Source of the DNA: Apus apus
Taxonomy: Eukaryota; Chordata; Aves; Apodiformes; Apodidae
Direction of reading: 5' to 3'
Assembly (NCBI RefSeq): GCF_020740795.1
Contig: NC_067312.1
Coordinates: forward strand, 40,384,905 to 40,448,904
Length of the DNA: 64,000 bases
Numbering within the stretch: the stretch's first letter is position 1; each line of letters opens with the position of its first letter. A program made the position numbers and the translations under genes. The notes under the pieces were generated by a model that had not been told where the DNA came from, made no database searches, and worked only from the letters and a program-made list of their open reading frames with translations. Below are positions 52,554-64,000 of this stretch, piece after piece.

Positions 52554-53834
52554 AACTGAAATCCACAAAGACACAGTGGTCTGACTGCATGACATGGTAT
52601 GATCAGTTTCTGGATGGTTTAATATTCTAGTTTTGAGTGAATTATATGTATATAATTTCCCAATTTAATGCATCCACATTAACTACCCAGTCCTACTCAG
52701 CTTTAAAAAAAAAATAAAAATCAGTCCTTTTGATATATTTCCTTGATAGCAAACAACTTGTAAGACCTGGACTCCTATTCCAAATCAACTCAGGTTGAAT
52801 GGGATTCTTCACTGAATGAATTCCTTTCTGAAAGTCTCTTAGAAAATTTTAATTTACTCCAGAATGCTATACTTCCTTAAAATTAAGTTCCCTAAGCCTA
52901 AGTTAAATTTTATAAAAATGTTTTTTTCCAGTTTCTAAGCAATTTACTGTTCCTGATGCATCCCATTCTAACTGGATCACATCAATAAAGAAATCCTCTC
53001 AAGTACTTTTAAAATAGTGTAACTGCTGAGATATTGTGATAGATGTATAGATATTCCCATTAGTTTTGCATCAAGACAGCTCTGAATATTTCCAAGCTGG
53101 AAAAAGAAAAGGAAAGACTTTTCATAGGCATCCAACTTTTGATTAACTCTCATTTTCCTCTCTGAAAATGTATTTAGTTATTAAACCATATTTGCACTTT
53201 CAAGATTCTGTTAATTCATTTTTCCATGCAGGACTTTGCATTTTTAAATATAAATAATGCCCTCCTTGATCTCATGTTGAAACAGCAAATGGAAGAAAAA
53301 CCCAACAGAGGTTCAGTCAGGGTTCACATTATTTCTAAATCATGCAGAACATGCATTTCCAGGTATTCTTCAGTAAAGTCAGAGTTAGTGCAGCATTGCA
53401 AAAATGCAGTTATGGCTGTGAGAGCTCAACCCTGTTCCATACATCACCACAAGCCACAAGTCGCTTGCTAATGACTCCATAAAAACGGAGAGTCACGGTA
53501 AAACCTTCACAGACTTGGTATATTACAAGGCTGTTCTTCTCCTCCTCCTCCAAGAGATGTTATGTGAGCAAAGGAGGAGTAAGTTTTTGTTGGCCTGTTG
53601 AACAAAAGTCAGGGCTCCCAGCTTCAGTTCCTGAGTACATTGTGGATATGCTTCTGACTCAATGTAGGTTGCTGTGCACAGGTGTCAGAGCCTTTCAAAA
53701 GGGATCCAACTTCTGTGGCTTTCCACTCAACATAAAAACCACACAGGAGTACTCCATTGACAGAGAATGGATACACAATTTAAAGTGCTTTGTTGTCTCT
53801 GTCTTACAATTTACCCCCTTGGCAGACAGACTGG

Positions 53835-54145
53835 CTTTGTGCAAAATGTTGGAAAAGGACAGGAGGAAATGGCCTTTAGTTGCCCCAGGGGAGGTTTAGG
53901 TTGGAGATTAGAAGAAACTTCTTCCCTGAAAGGGTGATTAAACCCTGGCCCAGGCTGCCCAAGGGGGTGGTTGAATCCCCATTCCTGGAGGTGTTTCAAA
54001 GCTATGTAGATGTGATGCTGAGGGACATGGGTTAGCACTGGGCTGGGCAGAGTTGGGTTCATGGTTGGTAGAGTTGGGTTATGGTTGGAGTCAATGATTT
54101 CAACGTCTTTTCCAACCAGAACCAGCCTGTGATTCTGTGACTGAG
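53835..54145 (+). mobile_element. CR1 LINE 3' end, 5'-truncated
   Basis: The copy runs from ggaggaaatggccttta through ggctgcccaagggggtggttgaatc to the tail gtgattctgtgac, the usual avian CR1 3' end. It contains a local direct duplication of ggtagagttgggtt near 54050-54090. It lies antisense in the NTRK2 intron. Overlapping open frames are non-functional. Confidence 0.88.
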
Positions 54146-56361
54146 AAGTCACTAAATTATATGGAGAGTTTGAAGCAATACACAAACACACTGAAATGCA
54201 AGCAAAGATTCAGTTTCTCATCTTATCATAACCTAAACTGACATGACAAGCAAACAGCACCAAGCCACCACTTTTACCCCATCTTGAGAAGTGTTTCATT
54301 AGAAAGTCAGAAAAGTCAGTCCCTTAGAAACATGCAGCTGCCCAGACAAAGGGCAAGTGTCACAAAGAATGGTTAGTGATGAGAAGCTTTTGGCTTCATC
54401 AAATATTTAAATGGCTCTTAGATCTGCTCATCATATAGCCTCTGCTACTGGTTCTTTTCACCAATTTCTCTGACTTATTCCTTAAAAAATAACGAAAGCT
54501 ATAAACAATAAACTATGTTCTTATTTTATCATAAATCAAGAGATTTTGAAAAAGCAATTAAAAAGACCAAACAAACAAACCATTCTTCAAATCTTCTTTT
54601 CCTGCCGTTTCTTGCTAGAGAACAAGGACTGGTAGGACTCAATGCTGAACTTCCAGTATCATTCAGTAAAACGAGTATCACACCTCCAGAGTGATGATGA
54701 TAAAGTGCCACCAAATGATGGCTCTGCAATCTGTAACACCACAGACCTGGCTCTCTTTGGAGTCATAGCAAGACTGACTTATCAGTATTGACACCAAGAA
54801 TTCGATTTACAGATCAGCACAAGTCATGGGGCACTTTGGTGCCTTTTGTACATCATCTTGCCTGGAGCTGTGTCTATTTCTGTCCCTGAAGGCAGAAGAC
54901 TTCACCAGGCCTTGTCCGGAACTGAGAAGTCCCAAGGTCTCTCTATCATTGCCAATATCAATAATTTTAGTCAAAGTTACTCCCAATGCATCAGTATCTT
55001 TGTGTAATATTTATTGTCTTGCAAAATACCACAGAAAGTATTATAAGGGGTGCTTTTCTTGCTAGATGGCATTGGAATAAAGACAGGGTACCTCTGCAAC
55101 ACTGAGTATCACCTGTGGCAGGCTGAGCATCTACTTGTGGTCCAAAAGCATCTTCACTTTCAACTCAGATTTCAGTTCAGCCACATCAAAAGCACACATC
55201 AGGGTCTGACCAAAGGTACTTTTTCTAAATGTACATTTTCTTCTCTTTTAATGAACACGGGTTACTGAGTCAACACTCAGCTCAAAAAAGCCTTACGAGC
55301 TGTGTCAGGCATAGGCTTAAAAAGAAGCACGTGCTTCAGAGCTTTCTTGAACTAAAGCCTGGGATTTGACACCACGTTTCCAGGATGCCTGAAACAAATT
55401 GCCAGTCATTTATGAACTTCTTCTGATCCTTACTGGACTGCTGAGTCCAAGCACCCACAGTTGTGCCACAATAGCAGTGAAGAGTGGTGAAGTGCCGTTT
55501 GCAGCTGTTGCCAAACTCTCAGCAAGGCTAAGAGGTGTTTTCCAAGAAGGTTCAATGAAGGAAAATATTATTACACTGACCAAACTTCAAAGTTGCTGAG
55601 TGTTCAAAAGGGATGCCTTCTGCATATGCTTTGATAAGAAACACAAGTATTACACAGCTCTATGTTATCATCAGCATTCTGCAGGACAAAGTCCCTGCAA
55701 TGCACACCAGAATTGCAGTGCTGCTTGACACACATGCTTTTAAAATGCTTCTGTGTTAAGTAGACTACAGTTGCAAATAAATAACACCTTTATATTCTGT
55801 CTAGCTAAGGTTATGACAAGTATAAAAACACTACTGTTTTAAGTTAATATTCTATCACTTTAAAATCCATTCTGTAACTGTGAAAATGCGGCAAAAACAA
55901 GCATTGTACTGATACAAATTAGGGTATATTTTCTTGACGCTTACCTGAAAGCAGCTGCATTATGACAGTTAATTTTTATTTAGAATTGCACATCCACCAA
56001 TCCTTTCTGGGTCTTAAGTACTTCCACAAGTCAACTGAGGAATGAGAGCACTGTCTAGCTCAGCTGTAGCCTCATATCATGTTCACCAGTTGTTTTTACT
56101 AACAATATTGGGCTAGAATCTAAACCAGGACGCCTGGTGAATTAGCTTCTGTAATGTGCAAACTACCTACAGGGAGGAGACTGCTATGCCACATCAGGGA
56201 ACTGTGATATTCTCCTAAGACACACTTCCAAGGTGAAACCACCACATTGTTCCACATATGAAATGTTGCACTTTCAACAATACAATGTCATTCCACTTAT
56301 CAGCACTTCTACCACTCAAGTTTTAAACAAACTTGAGCCCCCAACATTAGAAAGACATGGA

Positions 56362-56830
56362 GATCCTGGATAAAGGTCCAGAGAAGGGCCACGAAGATGA
56401 TCCCAGGGCTGGAGCCCCTCTCCTGTGAAAACAGGCTGAGAGAGTTGGAGCTTAATCAGCTTGCAGAAGAGAACGCTCCAAGGAGACCTCATTGTGCTCT
56501 TCCAGTACCTGAAGGGGCCTACAGGAAAGCTGGGGAGGGACTTCTTACAAGGGCTTGTAGTGAGAGGACAAGAGGTAATGGATCTACACTGGAAGGGAGA
56601 TTTAGATTAGACATTACTAGGAAATTCTTTAGTGTGAGGGTGGTGAGACACTGGCACAGGTTGCCCAGGGAAGCTGTGGTAGCTCCATCCCTGGAAGTGT
56701 TCAAGAGCAGGTTGGATGGGGCCCTGAGCAACCTGATCTAGTGGGAGGTGCTCCTGCCCACGTGGCTGGAACTAGGTGATCTTCAAAGTCCCTTCCAACT
56801 CAAACCACTCTATGATTCTATGATTATAGA
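56362..56830 (+). mobile_element. CR1 LINE 3' end, 5'-truncated
   Basis: The copy starts ggtccagagaagggccac (the end of reverse transcriptase, [12 protein letters not shown]) and runs through acaggctgagagagttgg and the family's RHWHRLPREAVVAPSLE-like frame to the tail ctatgattctatgatt. The frame is interrupted. It closely resembles the copy at 17575-17880, so the two are probably the same subfamily. It is antisense in the NTRK2 intron. Confidence 0.92.
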
Positions 56831-58699
56831 AATTACTAACCTGCATCCTACCTGTGCTTACAGATGCTGCTCTGTCTTTAAGTTAATGCATTTTTATCCT
56901 TCTTTGAATACATACTACCTATTATTTTGATAATTCGTATTGATAGTGATAGTAATTTGTATTATTAACATAAAATATTAAATTTGAAATCTAGTAAAAT
57001 AGTAACAATAGTGACAATATTAATAATAACAAGATTTTCCCATTATTATACCATATTCTGTGATTCTATGACATGGGCTGCATGTGGGCTGCACTGAAAA
57101 GACACAAGCCACAGGCTGGGGAGGGCACAAGAAATAACGTTGATTAAACAACCACTCTATCATTTCACACCAGGTTTATGCCTTACTCATTTGTACCATG
57201 AAGAGGGAGGGCTGAAGGGGCTGGACACACTTCAGCAACACATGCCAGCTGCAACCTGGTCTTAGCATAGCAGCGCTGAGGACTCTGGTGCTGAGGGAAC
57301 AACAGAGGTCTTTAGGGATCCAGAACTGTGCCATAGCTCTGCAGGAGATGACCAAAGACAGAATTGGACACTAGCTGCAACAGGGAGTAATCCCTCCTCC
57401 TGCTAAATGCTGGTGGCCATATTTGGAGGGGCTCCAGCACTCCTGGAGAAGATGTCTAATCCAGCTCCCTGCTTTTGCAGGCATTGTATTACATAACCCT
57501 TTCCCCATTATTTTCAGTTACTGGCTTTAAGTATTTGATTCCTGAATTCAAGCAGTAAAAAGCACAGCAACCAACTGCACAGCCACGGAAAACAGACTTC
57601 CTCATTTACGTTCAGTGTTCCCAGGTTCCCACGATACCCACAGAGTAACATTGCAGTCATGTGTCACAGTGCTTTGTATATTCTCCAAAGACTAGTGATG
57701 CTTTTTCCGCCAACAGGACAAAAGTAATCTTTTTACTTTGTGAGCCAAATGAACCTGAATGGCTAACCCATGGATTTCAGCCCTGATCCTGCCAATGCTC
57801 TCTCTGGCTTCACTGCTGCATCTCTCCACAGCCCTGCTGATCTCAGACTGTTTGCAGTTCAGCCTGGTAGGCTGGTAGTCCTGAAAGCAGCAACACAGTT
57901 CAGTATATGCTTAAATTAACTGTCATATGACAAATACATACTAAATCTCCTTAATGTAACTGGATCTCAGTTTGTCAAACTGGAATCAAGCTATACCTTT
58001 TGGTTCTTTTGTTCACCCCCTCAAAAAAAAAAGCATCCTGTGTACTTGTAAGCTTACAACATTTCAGGGTAGTTTTTGCTATTTATGTTTTGGTCTTCTG
58101 ACTTGTTTCCCTATGTCAGGATGACATAACTGTAAAGTAATGTTCTCTGCAAAAATTATCATGTCTTACTGCTAAAACAGAAAACCTCTCCTCAGTTGGT
58201 GACCATTTGCTCTTTTCCCCTCATAAAATGCTGGCAAATGTTTCTCAGCACAAGAAAAAAAGCCACAATAATTGTTATTTTGATTCCCTCATGCCCTGGC
58301 CTTCAAGACAAAGACAATGTCTCCTCTTAAAATATCACCAGTTCTGCCATGTCCACTTGCAGAAAAGCAATATATTATTTTTACAGTCATTACGAGTGAC
58401 ATTACTCCAGCACATGAGGTTACTGAATTATGAAATAAGACAGATGATGAGCCAACAGTTAAAGATGAGTCCTTTTATTTTCACTTTTAACCCTGCTTTA
58501 GTTCATCTCTATTCAAAAGTGGCTTATGTCTAAAGTTCTTAATTAAATTTACCTGTGATCTTGTCAGAAAACTGAAGCAATGTCTAGGACAACATTTATT
58601 ACACAGTAAATTCTGTCTCCGGTTGTGCAACATCAGTTAAATATTGTGTGTCAACTTTTGTGTTGCTGGAGATAAAATTATTTTCATTAATCTCCATAA

Positions 58700-59010
58700 A
58701 ACCAGGAGCATCAATAGAGAAGACGAAGAAAGACCAGTCACTCAGTTTCACATAACACAAGAACCAGAAGACAACAAATGAAATTTGTAACTGGCAGGTT
58801 CATAACAAACAAAAACAGGCAACCCCTCACATAACATGCAGTTACTTGTGGAACTCCTTGCCACAAGATACTGCCAAGCCTCAAGGCTCACCTGTGATCA
58901 AAAAGTGATTAAACATACTCATGAAGGATAAATCTGACAAGGGCTATCAAACACAAAGATACCATCTCTGGCCCAGGAAGTGCCTGAGCTGCAGAGTGCT
59001 GGAGATTAAG
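58700..59010 (+). mobile_element. Ancient CR1-type LINE fragment
   Basis: The region is an eroded copy of the old amniote CR1 3' part. Recognisable pieces are ggcaggttcataacaaacaa, cttgtggaactccttgccac and actcatgaaggataaatct. These match the family pattern 'grFkxNkrk ... lWNsLPqdv' read on the plus strand, with several indels. It is much more diverged than the copies at 56.4 and 62.4 kb. It is antisense in the NTRK2 intron. Boundaries are approximate. Confidence 0.7.
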
Positions 59011-60620
59011 TACCTGATGGAAATAATATATGCTTAACTTCTTTTCAGAGAATTTTGCAGGCACCAGTAGTTACTCAAAGTGACAGGATCCTGAACTACA
59101 GTGGCCTTTGGAGAAGCTATTCCTATTTTCCTATGCAGACATGCCACACATTGCAATATGCAGTTCTTACCAAACTTCTCAGCAAAGCTTATGGAGGGTG
59201 ATAGAAATGATTCTGTCAAGCGGGTGGAATGAAGGAAAAGATACTGCGTGGAATTAAAATATGTGACTGGCTAAGGTATCTTACAATTTGGCACCTTCCA
59301 AAGACCTTTTCAACTGTTAATTTGAAAGAAAATAGAAACTGTATATATTGTTGTGTTTTACACAACACAATATCATATTGGGTCAGCCAAATATACTGGA
59401 TAATTAATAAACTGCACTACAGAGCACCTACTCTTCCATGAAAGGAAGATGAAGCACCCCGGGGTAAGACCAGACAAGTGCTATTAAGGAGGTGATATTG
59501 TTCAAACTGCCAATTAAAAGAAATGTCTTGTATCAGAGGGACAGAAGGAAAGTTAACTGAGTGGAAATCTGTAACAGATTACAGGTCTTCGATGTCCCAG
59601 GATGAAGTGTGTATGAATGAAAAAAAGTAACTCTATTCCTTTAAAATTATTTTTTTTTAACTTTAAAATTATAAAAATTTATAGTGTTAAACAATCAATG
59701 ATAATCTAAGTGAAAAGAAAGAGAGGTATACTGTGTTAAACTGAAAGAGAAGTTGAACAGTGTATTTCAAAGAATTCAGTGGACATCTAGATTCCTTTCT
59801 GAAGATGGGGATTCAGGACTGTGGTGAAAAAGCAGGGAGCTGCGATTACTGTAAGCCAGAGAACACCTGAACCAGGTGGCCTCTCCTTTCAAAAGCACCT
59901 TGCATTCTCCTAGTTTGTCATATCAAGTTATGCCATAGGTTACAGTCACTGATCAGTCTAGCAGCACAATTTGCAACTGAGAATATTGATCTCATGCAAA
60001 GCCCTATTTTTTGCTTTACAAAAGTTGTCACTGTATCACTTGTACCCTACCACTATTTCCACACCTGAGTGTCTGCTGTTTAGACCTCTAAATGAAGAGA
60101 TCTATCCGATACCAGCAGACAAGTTCCTGGAACAATGCATATTAAAGTCATCACAGGCTCTGGGATGATCACTAAATGTGTCCACGTCAACAGCAAAACA
60201 GTATTAATGAACTACAGATACTGCCTTTCAGATTTTCAAAGCATACAGTTTACAATATATTAAATTCCACTTTTATATTAATCCCAGGTAATCTATGCTA
60301 CCAGGACCAAGGAAGTTCTAAAAATAATCTTTAACATGCATTGGAAAACTGGGCTCTACAAGTCTGTACCATAGTTGAAAACCTAACTCCTGTTCACTTT
60401 TTTAAATAAAGGGTTTGAGGTGTCATGTGATGAGGTGCCTCCTGAACTCCACAGTAGGTATTAACAAGCAGAAGTTACTGAAGGGCAAAACTGAGTTCCA
60501 TACCACATAAACCAGTTTGTGTTCACTAGGAAATTTCTACTCCTAATGTAAATTCTGAAAGCTATTTCTCAAGTACTAGAGATTACAACCTTTTGCCATA
60601 TTTATTTCACAGAAGACCAC

Positions 60621-60640
60621 TTTATTTATTTATTTATTTT
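60621..60640. repeat. (TTTA)5 microsatellite
   Basis: There are five near-perfect TTTA units in the NTRK2 intron. Confidence 0.9.
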
Positions 60641-62354
60641 CACATTTACTGTAGGTTAACATAGCATGTCTGGCTTTATTGGTCATATAAAGTTACATCA
60701 CAGGAGAAGAGGGGAGCAATGGAGCCTGGTCTGTAGCTTTACTTCTCCCTTCTGAGTGACAACAGTGTTTCTATAATGTATACCGCATTGAAGCACAACA
60801 AGTTTTAGTTCAAATGTCTTAGATGCTGCAGTTTTAAAAATTTTGTCAAATAGCCTTCCCTCCTTTTCCTGGGTGGTTAATTTATCACATGGTTTACAAA
60901 TGCCAATATTAACAAACTGCCACACATGTCAAGAAACAAAATGAATAGAATCTTTAGTTTCACAAATCCTAAGAATAGGGGTAAACTTAATGAGTTCCCG
61001 CATCTTTCCCACATGTGAAAGAGGTTGTTTTGGACCATCACTGCATAAGGGAAATTAGTAAGTCAATAATTGTACATCAGTGATTTTGCCTACTTCCCAG
61101 AGTATCTGTATGATGCTGGGCGAGTCATGTCAGATCAAATCTGTCAACTACTGACTGCTTGAAGAGAGTTCAGAGATACACTCTCTCCCGCCAGAAGCAT
61201 CAAGAAGGCAGAGCAGGGTTTCATTAATTCAAAGACCAATAATCTTACTACTTCAGAGAATTAGCAATTGCACTTTTCTGTGAACACTTATCTCTACTAG
61301 CCAAAAGAGCGAGGGAGAAGTATGATGATAACCACAATCCCAATCTTTTTTCAATGCCTGCACTGGGATTGTCTACACTGTTACCGTTAACAAGCTAATC
61401 CACCTCTATGCAGATAGATGATCACATTGGCAGGGACCTGCAAGAGGCTAAATTGCACTGGTGTCAGCCAGATGCTAATAAACAAGGCAACTGCAAGGTC
61501 CTTCTGCTTGTTTTTCTTCTCTCTGTACTGTTGATGATGCTTTCTGCTTCTCACTTTCTCTGAGCCATTATTTGTTTCCAAAAACTGGAAAACACATGAG
61601 AAAAGTTTCACTGAAACAGAACAGAAAAAATTCTCTATAGTTTTCCTTCCATGAATTCTAGGTTTTCTCTCCTCATTTGTTCTATGACATCATTCTACGA
61701 GTTGAAACAGGCATTTCCTCTGAAATGAAGCATCCATCAAACAACACACAATATGATAATTAAAAATACCAGTAACTAATATTACTGGGGAAAAAAATAA
61801 CTGCTCATTCCTTTGGAGCTTGCAAAATGCTAAATTGTTCTTATCAAATTCATATGTGAAATTATTCTTCAAGCCAGACTTAAAATATTGTTCTTGGACA
61901 CAAGAGCCAAAGTGTAGCCCAAGCACTGATGAAACAATTGTATAGCTCTTGGCTTAATTTCTCCACTGCTGTTAAGGGAGAATTTACACCAGCAGAAGGC
62001 TTGGAACCACAAATTTGGGTTTGGTTTTGTATTTGGTTTTGTTATTGTTGTGTTTTTTTTTTCTTGTAAATGTCTGCCTCTACCCTCAGCACTGTCATTT
62101 TCCATTTAGGAAACATTATACTGCATTGAGCATACAATGGCTCTTGGAATTCAAAGGTCTGTGTTTGTTTATCACCAACACTGAACTGTAAATTCTTCCT
62201 GTGATGCTGAACCGTCTTGCCTTCTGCCTCTGAAATGAGGCCAGATATTCTCCTGACATGCAAGCACCTGCAGAAGGTGTCAGTCTAGTAAGAAATGACC
62301 CCTAAGATTTCCCTGGGTGGATTCATACCCTGATGGCATGTCATCAGCATGGCG

Positions 62355-62985
62355 GTTTGGCTTTCTAACATTAAGCGTGTTGAACTTGGGTGCATTAGAA
62401 AGGGTGTGGTTAGTCTGTCAAGAGAGGTTCTCCTCCCCCTCTATTCTGCCCTGGTGAGGCCGCATCTGGAGTATTGTGTCCAGTTCTGGGCCGCTCAGTT
62501 CAAGAAGGACAGGGAACTGCTGGAAAGAGTCCAGCGCAGAGCCACAAAGATGATTAAGGGAGTGGAACATCTCCCTTACGAGGAAAGGCTGAGGGAGCTG
62601 GGTCTTGGAGAAAAGGAGACTGAGGGGCAAGCTCATCAATGTTTACAAATATGTAAAGGGTGAGTGTCAGGACGATGGAGTTAAGCTTTTTTCAGTGATG
62701 TCTAGTGATAGGACAAGGGGTAATGGATGCAAACTGGAGCATAGCAGGTTCAATGTGAATATCAGGAAAAAATTTTTTACTGTGAGTGACAGAGCACTGG
62801 AACAGGCTGCCCAGAGAAGTTGTGGAGTCTCCTTCACTGGAGACATTCAAGACCCGCCTGGACGCATTCCTATGTGATGTGCTCTAGGTGACCCTGCTCT
62901 GGCAGGGGGGTTGGACTAGATGATCTTTCAAGGTCCCTTCCAACCCCTAAGATTCTGTGTGATTCTGTGATTCTGTGATTACTAG
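62355..62985 (+). mobile_element. CR1 LINE, longest young fragment with reverse-transcriptase C-terminus
   Basis: The plus-strand frame reads [20 protein letters not shown], then [15 protein letters not shown], then [10 protein letters not shown]. This is the C-terminal end of CR1 ORF2. After frameshifts it continues [35 protein letters not shown] and the LEQAAQRS region. It ends ggttggactagatgatct and three gattctgtg-type units (to about 62982), the canonical avian CR1 3' end. About 630 bp are retained, 5'-truncated as usual for CR1. It is antisense in the NTRK2 intron and not capable of coding. Confidence 0.96.
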
Positions 62986-64000
62986 GTGATCACGGGGAAC
63001 AGAGGAAGATCACAGTGACCCTTGAAAGAATTCAGGACTCCGCGCCAGCACTGCTGCATTTCAGGGAAGGACTTTTTGAAGATTTAATGCAGATGGACTT
63101 CCACATACTATCCAACAAGGATAGTTCAACAAACTCTTTACATCCTCCACCAAATGCTAGTGGTGTGTGGACAAATGAGAAGAGGTAGGTGGGAAATAAA
63201 CCCATAATTAAACCTACTGTCTCTGCTTTTCTCTCACACATTTTGCAGAGCCCCTGGGGAGCATTCCGGAAATTCTTCTACCTCCTCCTAGGGTGAAGCT
63301 ACTCCTTACTGTAACCATGCTGAACTGAGGTGGTTCCTTCCTTATGCCTGCTCATCTTCCTCTCTGGACAAATAAGAATCTTAAAAAAGATCAAGTCCTC
63401 TGCTTGCTGCACTGCTGTAATACTGTAATTAATTCAAAATCAATGCATACATTTAATTTTAGTTTCACTGCTCAAACTGAAGTAGGATCTGCAGTAGAAC
63501 TGAGAGCTTGAATGTTAGATACTGAATTTTTCTAAAAACAGGCTGCAATGTTATACCAAAGTAGTCATGACAATAATTTGATTTTCGGAGATCTCTACTG
63601 GTGAAAGTGAAGGTCAACAGTACAATCTTCAATATAAATCTCGCATGCAGCATTCCCAGACTCCAGAGTTGCTTTGATCAAGGAGTTTTCTGGAGACATT
63701 AAAAACTAGCCCAGTGAGAAATGAATGTCTCATATTGTTAAGACAACATATTTAAATTTGTTTGGGGTTTTCTGAGATTGTTGATAGCCCTAGTGTTTGA
63801 CAGTTCAGGACAAATTCAGGCTAAGGGTCCAAAATCGATCTGTGTATTAAACCAAGTAATACTTAAATTAGGCTGACACCGGGTTTTTTACCTATGCTTG
63901 TATAATGTCTAGGTCAATGAAGTCCTAGTCCACACAGAGCTCCTACACATCCTTGCAGTACATGTCATACCTAATAATAACACTTTAAAAAATGTTATTT

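Noticed and set aside
62349..62877. Open frames as a protein gene
   Set aside because: The peptides are CR1 ORF2 reverse-transcriptase C-terminus and 3' sequence, frame-broken and 5'-truncated.

Overview
This is a piece of a bird nuclear genome. It is AT-rich and low in CpG, with no bacterial-style gene packing. Its interspersed repeats are almost all CR1 LINE fragments, young 3' tails and older eroded copies, plus two probable endogenous-retrovirus LTRs. No L1 or Alu-like SINE was recognised. That repeat profile is avian. The species cannot be named from this window.

The only protein-coding gene I can support is NTRK2 (TrkB, the BDNF/NT-4 receptor tyrosine kinase), on the minus strand. Its last two coding exons are at 51668-51826 and 50573-50758. 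They encode the C-terminal 114 residues: the end of the kinase activation segment, the C-lobe, and the PLC-gamma docking tail that ends VYLDILG. They are joined by a 909-nt intron in phase 0. The preceding intron runs from 51827 to the window edge, so it is at least 12.2 kb. A long 3' UTR is inferred from 50572 down to about 45.4 kb. It holds several AATAAA signals, a long (GA)n tract and a U-rich stretch (minus-strand sense).

Layout: 1-45.3 kb is intergenic DNA downstream of NTRK2. It has no convincing exon and is punctuated by CR1 copies near 11, 13.3, 17.6, 20.1, 22.4-23.1, 31.6 and 33.3 kb, and by two minus-strand LTR candidates at 2316-2822 and about 41.6-41.9 kb. The stretch 33.4-41.5 kb is free of recognised transposons. 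45.4-50.6 kb is 3' UTR. 50.6-51.8 kb carries the two exons. 51.8-64 kb is intron with a recent 281-bp tandem duplication and four antisense CR1 copies. In birds NTRK2 is Z-linked (established knowledge), and the downstream neighbour in amniotes is AGTPBP1, which is not in this window.

I found no sign of a new biological system. The items most worth checking are the near-identical tandem duplication close to the penultimate NTRK2 exon, the LTR with triple promoter-proximal repeats, and the polypyrimidine content and alternative poly(A) signals of the 3' UTR. Nearly all short open frames here are chance frames or CR1 remnants.
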